Of a stretch of 64,000 bases of DNA, positions 34,381 to 43,330 are shown in pieces. The stretch covers positions 1-64,000 of the forward strand of contig NZ_BOPO01000039.1 of assembly GCF_017312725.1 (NCBI RefSeq), written 5' to 3'. The notes below the pieces were generated by a model that saw only the letters and a program-made list of their open reading frames with translations, had not been told where the DNA came from and made no database searches. Position 1 is the stretch's first letter, and each line of letters begins with the position of its first letter. A program made the position numbers and the translations under genes. Source of the stretch: Actinocatenispora comari (GTDB lineage Bacteria; Actinomycetota; Actinomycetes; Mycobacteriales; Micromonosporaceae).

Positions 34381-35688
34381 TTACTCGTCGGTCGCCCACT
34401 CGGCCCGGCGGGCCGGCAGCAACAGGGTGAACACCGGCGGCGCCGGCCGGGTCAGCCGCAGCCGGCCGCCCTCCGCCTCGGCCAGGCTGCGGGCCAGCGG
34501 CAGCCCGATCCCGTGCCCGGCCGCCGCGCCGCTGCGGCGGGCGAACAGCAACTGCTCCGACACCGCGGTACCGGGACCCTCGTCGGCCACGTCGATCGCG
34601 AGCGCGCCGCCGGCGTTGCGGGCGGTCACGGTGATCTGCCCGGCTCCGTGCACGGTCGCGTTGTCCAGCAGCACCGACAGGATCTGCCGCACCGCGCTCG
34701 CCGAGGCGGCGCAGCGCGGGATGTCGCCCTCGACCACCACCAGCAGCGACCGGCCGGTGGCGGTCAGCGTGGGCAGCCGGTCCGCGCGCAGCTCGGCGAG
34801 CAGGCCCGCGACGTCCAGCGGCTCGTTCGGCGGCGGTACGTCCCGGGCCAGATCCAGCAGGTCGTCGACGATGCGCTCCAACCGGTCGGCGTGCTCGATC
34901 GCGGCGAGCACGTCCGGCCGCAGATCGCCGTTCGGCTTCTCCAGCGCCATCTCCAGGCCGAGCCGCAGCCCGGTCAGCGGGGTACGCAGCTGGTGCGAGG
35001 CGTCCGCGGAGAACGCCCGCTCCCGGGTGACCAGCCCGCCGAGCCGGTCCGCGGTGGAGTTCAGCGACTGCGCCACCGAGTCGATCTCGGCGATGCCGAT
35101 GGTGCGGGCCCGGACGCTGAAGTCGCCGTCGCCCAGCCGCCCGGCCGCGCCGGCCAGCCGCTGCAACGGTTCGGCCAGCCGGCCGGCCTGCCAGCGGGCG
35201 AACACGGTCGCCGCGACGATGCCCACGAGAGCCAACCCGGCCATGGTCAGCCAGGTCGGCACGGTGCGCCAGTACACCTGGCTGCGCGAGGTGGAGGCGC
35301 GCACCGCGCCGGTGACCCGCTCACCCTTCTCCACCGGTACCGCCACCACCAGCTCGTTGGTGTCCTCGCCGGTGGTGACCTGGCCGCCGGTCATCGCCGA
35401 GCGCACCGCGCTGTCCGCACGGGCCGGCCCGGCGCCGTCGGTGAGCCGGCCGTTCGCGTCGTACAGGCCGAGCACGATGCCGTGTTTGGAATGCGGGATC
35501 GACTCCGGGGTGCGCCGGGTGGCGTAGTCGGCGGTGATGTCCACCGCGGTCCGGTCGGCGACCCGTTCCATCTCCGCCCGGGCGTCGGCGACCTGCAACT
35601 GACCCAGCACCACCGCGAACGGGATGCCGAACAGACCCGCGGCGAGGATCGCGGCGAGCAGGCCGACCGACAGGATGCGCTGGCGCAC
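34381..35688 (-). CDS. Two-component sensor histidine kinase
   Basis: A 435-residue membrane sensor kinase. The GTG at 35688 has GGGAGG 7 nt upstream. TM1 is at residues 6-30; an extracytoplasmic sensor region covers about 31-140 (RTAVDITADYATRRTPESIP; GLYDANGRLTDGAGPARADSAV). TM2 is near 145-165, followed by HAMP (ARWQAGRLAEPLQRLAGAAGRL). The H-box is FSADASHQLRTPLTGLR; the ATP-binding domain has an N-box (VLLDNATVHG) and G-boxes (IDVADEGPGTAV; GHGIGLPLARSLAEAEGG). It is paired with the OmpR-type regulator 50 nt upstream. The signal is unknown; the architecture resembles envelope-stress or peptide-sensing kinases of actinobacteria. Confidence 0.9.
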   Translation of the reverse strand: MRQRILSVGLLAAILAAGLFGIPFAVVLGQLQVADARAEMERVADRTAVDITADYATRRTPESIPHSKHGIVLGLYDANGRLTDGAGPARADSAVRSAMTGGQVTTGEDTNELVVAVPVEKGERVTGAVRASTSRSQVYWRTVPTWLTMAGLALVGIVAATVFARWQAGRLAEPLQRLAGAAGRLGDGDFSVRARTIGIAEIDSVAQSLNSTADRLGGLVTRERAFSADASHQLRTPLTGLRLGLEMALEKPNGDLRPDVLAAIEHADRLERIVDDLLDLARDVPPPNEPLDVAGLLAELRADRLPTLTATGRSLLVVVEGDIPRCAASASAVRQILSVLLDNATVHGAGQITVTARNAGGALAIDVADEGPGTAVSEQLLFARRSGAAAGHGIGLPLARSLAEAEGGRLRLTRPAPPVFTLLLPARRAEWATDE

Positions 35689-35738
35689 GTCCTACCTCCC
35701 GCACCCGGCCGGCGGCACCCCGGCCGGCCGCTCGCCGG

Positions 35739-36440
35739 TCAGTCCGCCTCCATCCGGTAACCGCGGCCGCGCAGGGTGGTGATGCGCGGCGCGGCCACCC
35801 CGTTGCCGAGCTCGTTCTCGGTGTCGGCGAGGCGGCGTCGTACCGCGGCCATGTGCACGTCCAGCGTCTTCGTCGAGCCGAACCAGTTCTCGTCCCAGAC
35901 GTCGGACATCAGCCGCTCCCGGCTGATCGCCACGCCGGGCTCGGCGGCCAGCCGGGCCAGCAGGTCGAACTCCTTGGCCCGCAGCGACACCTCCCTCCCG
36001 CCGAGGGTGCAGCGCCGGGCCGAGGAGTCCACCACCAGCTCGCCGACCCGAAGCGCCTGCTGGTGCGGCGGCGCCGGCGCACCACGGCGCAGGTGGGCCC
36101 GGATCCGGGCGAGCAGCTCGGCGAACCGGAACGGCTTGGTCAGGTAGTCGTCGGCGCCGGCCTCCAAGCCGACCACGACGTCCATCTCCTCGCGCCGCGC
36201 GGTCAGGATCACCAGCACGCAGCCGGGCTGCGCGGCCCGCAGCCGCCGGCACACCTCGACCCCGTCCAGGTCCGGCAACCCGAGATCCAGCAGCACCAGG
36301 TCGAACTCGGTGCTCGCCGCGGCGCCCAGCGCGTCCCGGCCGGAGCGCACCCAGCGCACGTCGTGGCCGTGCGCCCGCAGCCCCGGCTCCAACAACCCAC
36401 CGATCGTGGCGTCGTCCTCCACCACGAGCAACCGCGCCAT
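35739..36440 (-). CDS. OmpR-family response regulator
   Basis: A 233-residue response regulator. The receiver domain (1-120) has acidic residues VVEDD, phospho-acceptor Asp52 in LLDLGLPD, TAR, and Lys in YLTKPFRFAELLARIRAH. The C-terminal winged helix (about 135-230) shows LRAKEFDLLARLAAEPGVAISRERLMSDVW, STKTLDVHMAAVRRRL and ITTLRGRGYRME. The ATG at 36440 is right at the family's MARLLVVEDD start; the frame is open to 36527. First gene of the kinase pair. A 279-bp gap upstream (36441-36719) serves as divergent promoter region with the deaminase gene; I see no clear operator there. Confidence 0.92.
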   Translation of the reverse strand: MARLLVVEDDATIGGLLEPGLRAHGHDVRWVRSGRDALGAAASTEFDLVLLDLGLPDLDGVEVCRRLRAAQPGCVLVILTARREEMDVVVGLEAGADDYLTKPFRFAELLARIRAHLRRGAPAPPHQQALRVGELVVDSSARRCTLGGREVSLRAKEFDLLARLAAEPGVAISRERLMSDVWDENWFGSTKTLDVHMAAVRRRLADTENELGNGVAAPRITTLRGRGYRMEAD

Positions 36441-36719
36441 GCTGGCCACCCTACCGGCCGGCCCCGCCTCGCTGGTCGCGGTCGAACCAGCCGGCGAACC
36501 CTCGCCGCCCATCACCGCTCCGGTCACCGGCCCAGCACCCCCTGGCGTCGTGCTCGTGTGTCCTCAACGCTAGGGGCCCGAAGGCAAGGGTGCGGTTAGC
36601 CGGCCGCAAGAGCCGCGACGAATGCGAAATCCGGTCATCCGCCAGGGAAGCGGCGATATCGGCGAGCGCCGCCCGCAATCCGGTCGCGCCCCGGCCGGGG
36701 CGGCCGTACCGTCCGGCGG

Positions 36720-37742
36720 GTGAGCGCGCTGACCCGACTGCCCAAGGCCGAACTGCACGTCCACCTGGAGAGCACGCTGCGCCGGGAGACGGTGCTGGAG
36801 CTCGCCGGGCGCAACGGGGTCCCGGTACCGGCCGACACCACCGGGCACCGGTTCGCCGGCTTCCGCGGCTTCGGCGACCACGGCACCGCGGTACGGGCCT
36901 GCCTGGTCACCGCGGCCGACTTCCGCCGGGTGGCGGTCGAGTTCTGCGCCGACGCCGTCGCGCAGTCCATCCGGTACGCCGAGGTCACGTTCACCGCCGC
37001 CGCGCACGAGGAGCGGCTGCAGGCACCCGGCATGCCGCTCGCCGCGGTACTGGACGGGCTCGCCGAGGGCCGCGACCGGTACGGCGTGGTCACCCGGGTG
37101 ATCCTGGACCACTCCCGGCGGCGCGGCGTGGACCGGCTGCGCCGCACCGTCGCGCTGGCCCGTACCCACGCGCCGGCGGTGGCGGCGGTCGGCCTGGCCG
37201 GCGACGAGTCGTACCCGCTGGCGCCGTTCGCCGAGGTCCTCGACGAGGCGGCCGACGCCGGCGTGGCGCTGGTGCACCACGCCGGGGAGACCGCCGGGAT
37301 CGCGAGCATCGCCGAGGCGGTCCGGCGCGGGCACGCGGCCCGGCTCGGACACGGCGTCCGGATCCTGGACGACGACCCCGAGCACGCCGACCTGCTCGCC
37401 GAGGTACGTGAGCGGGGCATCGCGCTGGAGGTCTGCCCGTCGTCGAACGTCGCGCTGGGCGTGGTCGACTCGTTCGCCGCGCACCCGCTGCCGGTGCTGT
37501 GCGCGGCGGGGCTCGCGGTCACCGTCAACACCGACATCCCGGCGGTGGTCGGCACCACGCTGAGCACCGAGTACCGGCGGATCGCGGATGCGTTCGGGTT
37601 GGGGCCGGCACGGCTGGCCGACCTGGCCCGGGCCGGCGTCGACGCCTCCTTCGCCCCGGAGCCGCTGCGCGCGACGCTGCGCCGCGACATCGACCGCTGG
37701 TCCGTCGCGTACTCCCGGACCGCGGCGCGGCCCGCCGGGTGA
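36720..37742 (+). CDS. Adenosine deaminase-family hydrolase
   Basis: A 340-residue metal-dependent purine deaminase-family protein. Zinc ligands: HVH in LPKAELHVHLES, His in LVHHAGETAG, and the first Asp of VNTDIPAV. The catalytic Glu is in HHAGE and the substrate-side GLAGDE block and GHGVRI are present. CPSSN is conserved. The second Asp of the family's usual DDP is Ile here (TDIP), and HLDG is HLES, so the substrate may not be adenosine. Adenine, an aminodeoxyfutalosine-type or another aminopurine compound is possible. GTG start, no strong RBS. Followed by an iterated palindrome acting perhaps as terminator. Confidence 0.8.
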   Translation: MSALTRLPKAELHVHLESTLRRETVLELAGRNGVPVPADTTGHRFAGFRGFGDHGTAVRACLVTAADFRRVAVEFCADAVAQSIRYAEVTFTAAAHEERLQAPGMPLAAVLDGLAEGRDRYGVVTRVILDHSRRRGVDRLRRTVALARTHAPAVAAVGLAGDESYPLAPFAEVLDEAADAGVALVHHAGETAGIASIAEAVRRGHAARLGHGVRILDDDPEHADLLAEVRERGIALEVCPSSNVALGVVDSFAAHPLPVLCAAGLAVTVNTDIPAVVGTTLSTEYRRIADAFGLGPARLADLARAGVDASFAPEPLRATLRRDIDRWSVAYSRTAARPAG

Positions 37743-37756
37743 GGGCCGGCCCCGAC

Positions 37757-37771
37757 GCTCCACTGTGGAGC
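37757..37771. repeat. Iterated palindrome copy between convergent genes
   Basis: GCTCCAC-T-GTGGAGC, a 15-nt palindrome, lies between the deaminase stop and the end of the spermidine-synthase-like gene. It may serve as a bidirectional terminator and belongs to the TCCACWGTGGA set. Confidence 0.6.
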
Positions 37772-37783
37772 ACCCGGATGCGC

Positions 37784-38641
37784 TCAGCGACCGGCGAACG
37801 GAGCGGCCGGCGGAGCCGGGCTGCGGGTGGCGGTGGCGTCGGTGACCGGCCGGGACCGGCCGACGAACCGGTCCAGCTGCTCGCCGTCCATCACCCGGGC
37901 CGGGAAGGCCGCGCCGGCGGCGCGCCGGGTCAGCTCGGCCACCGGCAGCGGCCGGTGGGCGGCCGCGAGCACCAGGTTGCCGAACCGGCGACCGCGCAGC
38001 ACCGAAGCGTCGGAGATCAGCAGCGTCTGCCCGAACACCGCGCGCTGGGTCGCGACCTGGCCGCGGGTGAAGGCGCAGCCGGCACCGTCGGCCACGTTCT
38101 GCAGGTAGCAGCCACCCGGGCGCAGCACCCGCGCCACCGCGGTCAGGAACTCCACCGTGGTCAGCCCGACCGGGATCGCGGCACCGGCGAAGACGTCCCC
38201 GATCACCACGTCGAAGCTGTCGGCCCGCATCGTGTCGACCGCCTCGCGGGCGTCGCCGATCCGGATCCGCGGCCGGCACTCGCGCGCCAGCGGCAGCTCC
38301 CGGCGTACCAGCTCGACCAGGGCGGCGTCGCGCTCCACCACGCGCTGCGCGGAACCCGGTCGGGTCGCCGCGACGTAGCGCGGCAGCGTCAGCCCGCCAC
38401 CGCCCAGGTGCAGCACGCTGATCGGCGTGCCCGGCTCGGCGGCCAGGTCGAGCAGGTCACCCAGCCACCGCACGTACTCGAACTCCAGCCGGGTCGGGTC
38501 GGCCAGGTCCACGTGCGACTGCGGCGCCGCGTCCAGCAGCAGGGTGTAGGCGTCCGCCCGGTCCGGATCGGCCGTCAGCTCCGCCGTCCCGGTGTCCACC
38601 TCGGCCCGCACCACCGCGCCGCCCCGCCGTCTGCCCGCCAC
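37784..38641 (-). CDS. Spermidine synthase-like methyltransferase-fold protein
   Basis: A 285-residue protein with the Rossmann-like fold of polyamine aminopropyltransferases. Segments: ADAYTLLLDAAPQSHVDLADPTRLEFEYVRWL, ISVLHLGGGGLTLPRYVAATRPGSAQRVVERD, and IRIGDAREAVDTMRADSFDVVIGDVFAGAA. The Asp in DVFAGAAIP is where the catalytic acid sits in spermidine synthases. Actinobacterial members of this family often lack proven polyamine activity, so the function is uncertain. GTG 38641 chosen from the start of the conserved region; alternative GTGs lie about 10 codons later. Divergent from the SpoU gene with a 100-bp gap. Confidence 0.75.
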   Translation of the reverse strand: MAGRRRGGAVVRAEVDTGTAELTADPDRADAYTLLLDAAPQSHVDLADPTRLEFEYVRWLGDLLDLAAEPGTPISVLHLGGGGLTLPRYVAATRPGSAQRVVERDAALVELVRRELPLARECRPRIRIGDAREAVDTMRADSFDVVIGDVFAGAAIPVGLTTVEFLTAVARVLRPGGCYLQNVADGAGCAFTRGQVATQRAVFGQTLLISDASVLRGRRFGNLVLAAAHRPLPVAELTRRAAGAAFPARVMDGEQLDRFVGRSRPVTDATATRSPAPPAAPFAGR

Positions 38642-38741
38642 CCGGCCAGTATCGCCACCGGTTCCGGACGGGTACCGCCGGGGCGACGCACCGGTGCCGG
38701 TAGGTTGCAGGACCGGACCCGGACCCACCCGAAGGAGCGGT

Positions 38742-39557
38742 ATGACCCGCCGTGCGGTCACCAGCCGCGACGCCCGTTTCCAGCAGTGGCAGGCGCTGCT
38801 GCACAACCGCACCAAACGCACCCGTTCCGGCCTGTTCGTCGTGCAGGGGGTACGGCCGATCACCCTAGCGGTCCAGCACGGCTGGCGCTTCGCCGCGCTG
38901 CTGCGCCCGTACGGCGGGCGGCTGTCCGGCTGGGCCGCCGACCTGGTGGCGGGCTGCCCGACCACCGAGCTGGTCGAGGTCGCCGGTGAGCTGCTGGCCG
39001 AACTGGGCGGCAAGGACGAACCGCCGGAGCTGGTCGCGATCGCCCACCAGCAACCCGACCGGCTGGACCGGCTGCGGGTCGGGCCGGACCTGCTCGCGGT
39101 GGTGTTCGACCGGGCGTCGAGCCCCGGCAACATCGGCACCCTGACCCGCTCGGCGGACGCGTTCGGCGCCGCCGGGGTGATCGTCACCGGGCACGCCGCC
39201 GACCCGTACGAGCCCCGGGCGGTACGGGCCTCGACCGGCTCGCTGTTCGCGGTGCCGGTGGTCCGGGCGGAACGCCGGGGCGTGCTCGACTGGGTCGAGC
39301 GGCTGCGCGCCGGCGGCCTGCCGGTGCGGCTGGTCGGTACCGACGAGGCCGGCGCCACCGATCTGCCGGTCACCGACCTGTCCGGGCCGACCGTGCTGGT
39401 CGTGGGCAACGAGACGACCGGCCTGTCCAGCGCCTGGCGGGAGGCGTGCGACGCGATGGTGCGCGTCCCGATGGGCGGCTCGGCCAGCTCGCTCAACGCC
39501 GCGGTCGCCGGCAGCCTGGTGCTCTACCACGCCGCCCAGCAGCGGCCGTCGCGCTGA
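38742..39557 (+). CDS. SpoU/TrmH-family RNA methyltransferase
   Basis: A 271-residue SPOUT-class methyltransferase that would methylate a ribose 2'-OH in rRNA or tRNA using S-adenosylmethionine. The ATG at 38742 has AAGGAG upstream. An N-terminal substrate-binding part (RFQQWQALLHNRTKRTRSGLFVVQGVRPI) precedes the knotted domain with motif 1 SPGNIGTLTRSADAFG, motif 2 VLVVGNETTGLS and motif 3 VPMGGSASSLNAAVAGSLVLY. The target nucleotide cannot be read from sequence. Length is normal for TrmH-like proteins; stand-alone gene. Confidence 0.9.
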   Translation: MTRRAVTSRDARFQQWQALLHNRTKRTRSGLFVVQGVRPITLAVQHGWRFAALLRPYGGRLSGWAADLVAGCPTTELVEVAGELLAELGGKDEPPELVAIAHQQPDRLDRLRVGPDLLAVVFDRASSPGNIGTLTRSADAFGAAGVIVTGHAADPYEPRAVRASTGSLFAVPVVRAERRGVLDWVERLRAGGLPVRLVGTDEAGATDLPVTDLSGPTVLVVGNETTGLSSAWREACDAMVRVPMGGSASSLNAAVAGSLVLYHAAQQRPSR

Positions 39558-39642
39558 CCTGCGCCGGTACCGCGGTGTCGCCCGACCGTGATCATCTCGG
39601 CGGGCCCGGCACAACCGAGGCGCATTATGATCGATCAGGCAG

Positions 39643-41913
39643 TTGGGACAACACACGGCGGCGCCGATCCGGCGGACGCCGGCAGCCGGGGGGCAGAGGC
39701 GTGACAGGGCCGGGCGAAGCACCGGGCCGGCAACCGGTCGGGTGTGCGGTCGACGCACCCAGCGAGCCGTCCGGGCGGATCGGATCCGCGCGTTGAGCGG
39801 GCAGGCCGGCCGCCGTGCGCCGGCCGAAGCCAGCACGGACGACCGGGTCGAGCGGGCCGCGGCGAACTGGGCTGCGGCGATCTGGCAGACCAGCGTGGTG
39901 CCGGTGGCCCGCGGCGCGCTCGCCGACCGGCTCCGGCCGCTGGTCGAGCAGCTGTTCGCGGCCGCCGGCGACCCCGACGGCGGTTACGCCACCGGTACCG
40001 CGGTCGGCGGGCGGCTGGTGGCCGAGCACTTCACCGACCCCGAGGCGCTGGCCCGCACCCTGATCGCGCTGGACCCGGCGCTGCCGGCCGGGCAGCGCGG
40101 CGCGCTGACCGCCGGCCTCGCCGCCGGGTACACCGCGGCGCTGCGCGGCCGCACCCTGGCCGAGCAGGAGACGATCCGGCTGGCCGCGATGCAGGCGCAG
40201 GCCCGCGCGGAGCGCGCGTTGAGTGCGGCGGAGGCCCGGTTCCACGCGGTGTACGCGGACTCCGCGATGGGCATCGCGCTGACCGACCTGGACGGCCGGG
40301 TGGTCGCGGCCAACGGCGCGCTGCACGCGATGCTGCGTACCGCGCCGGGCGGCCTGTCCGACCGCGACCTGCTCGGGCTGGTCCACCCGGACGACCGGGA
40401 CAGCCTGCGGGACATGGTCTCCGACCGGCTGGCCACCGGTACCGTCGGCCGGATCCGCACCGAGCGCCGGCTGGTGGCCGACGACGGGGAGCTGCTGTGG
40501 GCGCTGCTCGCGGTCTCGGTGGTGCGCGACCCGGCCGGTCGGCCCACCTATCTGGTGGTGATGGGTGAGGACAACACCCGCCGGCACCACCTGGCCGACA
40601 CGCTGTCCTGGCAGGCCACCCACGACACGCTGACCGGCCTGGCCAACCGCACCCTGTTCACCGAGCGGCTGCAGCGACTGTTCGCCCGGGGCACCGGCCG
40701 GCTCGGGCTGTGCTTCCTCGACCTCGACGGCTTCAAGATCATCAACGACAGCCTCGGCCACCACGTCGGGGACGACCTGCTGCGCCACGTCGCCGACCGG
40801 ATCACCGCCGCGGCGGGGTCGGACAGCCTGGTGGCGCGGCTCGGCGGGGACGAGTTCATGGTGCTGCGGGCCGACTCGGCCGGCGAGGCGGAGCTGGTGG
40901 CGCTGGCCGACCGGATCCTCGCCGCGCTCGACGAGCCGATCACCGTGGCCGGCCACGAGCTGTCGGTGTCGGCCAGCATCGGCGTGATCGAGCGCGCCAC
41001 CCTCGGTACCGACGCCGCCGAGCTGATGCGCGCCGCCGACATCACGCTGTACTGGGCGAAGGCCGCCGGGAAGGGCTGCTGGGCGACGTTCGACCCGGAG
41101 CGCGACGCGCAGCAGGCGGCCCGGCAGCTGCTCGCCGAGGCGCTGCCCGGCGCGCTGCGCGAGGAGCAGTTCACCCTGGCCTACCAGCCGGTCGTGGACC
41201 TCGCCGACCGCCGGGTGACCGAGCTGGAGGCGCTGGTGCGCTGGCGGCACCCGCGGCTCGGCGAGCTCGGCCCGGAGGCGTTCCTGGGCATCGCCGAGGA
41301 GACCGGGCTGGTCGTGCCGCTCGGCCGGTGGGTGCTGCACGCCGCCTGCGCGCAGGCCCGCCGCTGGCTGGACCGGTACGGCTGGGCGCCGGTGGTGTCG
41401 GTCAACCTCACCGTCCGCCAGGTCTGCGCGGTCGACCTGGTCGACGACGTCCAGCAGGCGCTGGCCGCGGCCGACCTGCCCGCGCAGGCGCTGCAACTGG
41501 AGGTGACCGAACGCGCGCTGATCGGCGCGGAGCCGGTCGCGGCACTGCGCAGCCTGTACGAGTCGGGGGTGCGGATCGTCATCGACGACTTCGGCACCGG
41601 CTACTCCAACCTGGTGTACCTGCGGCAGGCGCCGGTGCACGGGATCAAGCTGGCCCGCTCGTTCACCGAGAGCTTCAACTCGCCCAGCCATCCCGACCGG
41701 GCCGACGTGGCGATCGTGCGGGCGCTGGTGTCGCTCGCGCACACGCTGAACCTGACCGTGACCGCCGGCGGGGTCGAGACCGCCCGGCAGGAGTCCCGGC
41801 TGCGCGCGCTGGGCTGCGAGTGGGGCCAGGGCTTCCGGTACGGGCGGCCCGCCGTCGCGGCGCACATCGACGACCTGCTCGCCGCCGGCCGCACGGTGGC
41901 ACCGCACGGCTGA
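39643..41913 (+). CDS. PAS-GGDEF-EAL protein with degenerate EAL
   Basis: Cytoplasmic cyclic-di-GMP signalling protein. An N-terminal helical domain covers about 60-195, a PAS domain about 200-330 (FHAVYADSAMGIALTDLDGRVVAAN), a GGDEF domain about 345-490 with RLGGDEF near 399-405, and an EAL domain about 510-745. GGDEF is intact, so synthase activity is possible; no RxxD inhibitory site precedes it. In EAL, the EAL motif (LEALVRW), VNLT, LEVTE, DDFGTGYSNL and GQGF are present, but the usual AEGVET is AGGVET (near residue 707) and KxDRSF is KLARSF, so phosphodiesterase activity is doubtful. The start is uncertain: TTG 39643, or a later TTG at 39793. TATGAT near 39626 may be the -10. Confidence 0.85.
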   Translation: MGQHTAAPIRRTPAAGGQRRDRAGRSTGPATGRVCGRRTQRAVRADRIRALSGQAGRRAPAEASTDDRVERAAANWAAAIWQTSVVPVARGALADRLRPLVEQLFAAAGDPDGGYATGTAVGGRLVAEHFTDPEALARTLIALDPALPAGQRGALTAGLAAGYTAALRGRTLAEQETIRLAAMQAQARAERALSAAEARFHAVYADSAMGIALTDLDGRVVAANGALHAMLRTAPGGLSDRDLLGLVHPDDRDSLRDMVSDRLATGTVGRIRTERRLVADDGELLWALLAVSVVRDPAGRPTYLVVMGEDNTRRHHLADTLSWQATHDTLTGLANRTLFTERLQRLFARGTGRLGLCFLDLDGFKIINDSLGHHVGDDLLRHVADRITAAAGSDSLVARLGGDEFMVLRADSAGEAELVALADRILAALDEPITVAGHELSVSASIGVIERATLGTDAAELMRAADITLYWAKAAGKGCWATFDPERDAQQAARQLLAEALPGALREEQFTLAYQPVVDLADRRVTELEALVRWRHPRLGELGPEAFLGIAEETGLVVPLGRWVLHAACAQARRWLDRYGWAPVVSVNLTVRQVCAVDLVDDVQQALAAADLPAQALQLEVTERALIGAEPVAALRSLYESGVRIVIDDFGTGYSNLVYLRQAPVHGIKLARSFTESFNSPSHPDRADVAIVRALVSLAHTLNLTVTAGGVETARQESRLRALGCEWGQGFRYGRPAVAAHIDDLLAAGRTVAPHG

Positions 41914-41963
41914 CCCGCCGCCGGCCGGTCGCCGGCCCCGTCCGGGCGGTAGGGGGCGAGCCG

Positions 41964-42152
41964 TCAGAAGCCGGCGGTGCGGATCACCGCCTGGGCCTCC
42001 GGATCACCGGCCGGCGCCCCGGCCCGGTCGCCCGGTCGGGTGTCGACCGACTCACCGGCCGGGCGGACCCGCCCCGGCAGCCGCCCGTACCGCTGGTGTC
42101 GTGTCTGCGCCGCGTCGTCGGCGGAGGTGTTGCTGGCATTCTGCTCGGCCAC
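41964..42152 (-). CDS. Small hypothetical protein
   Basis: A possible 62-residue, highly charged, low-complexity protein starting at GTG 42152 (VAEQNASNTSADD) with a weak purine-rich leader (GAGGAACGGGG). The middle RHQRYGRLPGRVRP and the end AVIRTAGF look like those of small, poorly characterised actinobacterial proteins I vaguely recall. It fills the 333-bp gap between the GGDEF protein and the divergent dehydrogenase. Reality not certain; codon position bias is consistent but the length is short. Confidence 0.45.
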   Translation of the reverse strand: MAEQNASNTSADDAAQTRHQRYGRLPGRVRPAGESVDTRPGDRAGAPAGDPEAQAVIRTAGF

Positions 42153-42196
42153 GTCGCCGCCCCGTTCCTCGAAGCCAGTGATCTCTCCACAGTAGC

Positions 42197-42246
42197 CGCG
42201 ACAGTCGCGAACGCGCCGACCCGCGGATCTTCTAGGATCGGCAGAC
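42197..42246 (+). promoter_or_regulatory. Leaderless promoter of the hydroxyacid dehydrogenase gene
   Basis: TAGGAT at 42233-42238 is a good -10 and lies 8 nt before the ATG at 42247, so transcription should start at or next to the start codon. CGCGAC-A-GTCGCG at 42197-42209 is an inverted repeat upstream and could be an operator. There is no Shine-Dalgarno sequence, consistent with leaderless translation. Confidence 0.5.
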
Positions 42247-43158
42247 ATGGCGGAGCATGTACTGGTCCCGTGGGAGCTCACCGGCGGTGACGGGGGCTGG
42301 CCGAGCACCCTGCGCGTCACCGTGTGGGACGGCCAGGGCGCGCCGCCGGACGTCTCGGACGTCTCCTTCTACGTCCTGCCGTACGCGGTGCCCAGCGCCC
42401 GCGGGCTGATCACGGCGATGCCCCGGCTCCGGGTGGTGCAGGCGTTGACCGCCGGGTACGAGCAGCTCATCCCGCTGCTGCGGCCCGGCGTGACGCTGTG
42501 CAACGGGCGGGGACTGCACGACGCCAGTACCGCCGAGCACGCGCTGGGGCTGATCCTCGCCGCCCAGCGTGACCTGCCGAGGTGGGTGGACGACCAGCGC
42601 GAGCACCGCTGGGAGCCGCACTACACCCGGTCGTTGGCCGACAGCCGGGTACTGATCCTCGGCTACGGTTCGATCGGCGCCGCGCTGGAGCGCCGCCTGC
42701 TGGCCTGCGAGGCCAGCGTGGTGCGGGTGGCCCGGACGGCCCGGCCGGAGGCTCGGGTACACGGGGTCGGCGAGCTGCCGACGCTGCTGCCGGACGCCGA
42801 CATCGTGGTGTCGATCCTGCCGGACAACGAGTCGACCGAGCGACTGTTCGACGCCACCGCGATGGCCGCGTTGCCGGACGGCGCGCTGGTGGTCAACGTG
42901 GGCCGGGGCCGCACCCTGGACACCGACGCGCTCGCGGCCGAAACCGGGCGGGGCCGGCTGCGGGCCGCGCTGGACGTCACCGATCCGGAGCCGCTGCCGG
43001 CCGACCATCCGCTCTGGTCGCATCCGGGCGTGCTGATCACGCCGCACGTGGCCGGCGGCTCGGCCACCTTCTATCCGCGGGCGCGCCGGTTGATCGGCGA
43101 CCAGCTGCACCGGTTCGTCACCGGTGCACCGCTGCGCAACGTGGTCCGCGAGGGCTGA
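42247..43158 (+). CDS. D-2-hydroxyacid dehydrogenase
   Basis: A 303-residue NAD-dependent D-isomer-specific 2-hydroxyacid dehydrogenase (glyoxylate/phosphoglycerate type). The N-terminal substrate lobe has LRVVQALTAGYEQL and NGRGLHDASTAEHALGLIL. The cofactor fold contains VLILGYGSIGAALERRLLACEASVVRVAR. The catalytic triad is Arg in VNVGRGRTLD, Glu in DVTDPEPLPADHPLW and His in ITPHVAGGSATFYPRA. Compact for the family (usual length about 310-330) and probably cytoplasmic. Its 2-ketoacid substrate is unknown. Leaderless start (see promoter). Followed by a 207-bp spacer before trx. Confidence 0.88.
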   Translation: MAEHVLVPWELTGGDGGWPSTLRVTVWDGQGAPPDVSDVSFYVLPYAVPSARGLITAMPRLRVVQALTAGYEQLIPLLRPGVTLCNGRGLHDASTAEHALGLILAAQRDLPRWVDDQREHRWEPHYTRSLADSRVLILGYGSIGAALERRLLACEASVVRVARTARPEARVHGVGELPTLLPDADIVVSILPDNESTERLFDATAMAALPDGALVVNVGRGRTLDTDALAAETGRGRLRAALDVTDPEPLPADHPLWSHPGVLITPHVAGGSATFYPRARRLIGDQLHRFVTGAPLRNVVREG

Positions 43159-43330
43159 GCTGCCGGGTGCCGGGCGCCACCGGGCGCCCGGCAGCCGGAC
43201 CGCGCGGCGGTGCAGGGCCGTGATCCGGCCCGGCCGAGGTCACGGTCCGCGACGGCCGGCGGCCCGGTCCGCGCTACGGTGGACCGACGGCCGCCCGCGT
43301 CGGGAATGCACGGGGGCCGGCCACCGTTGT

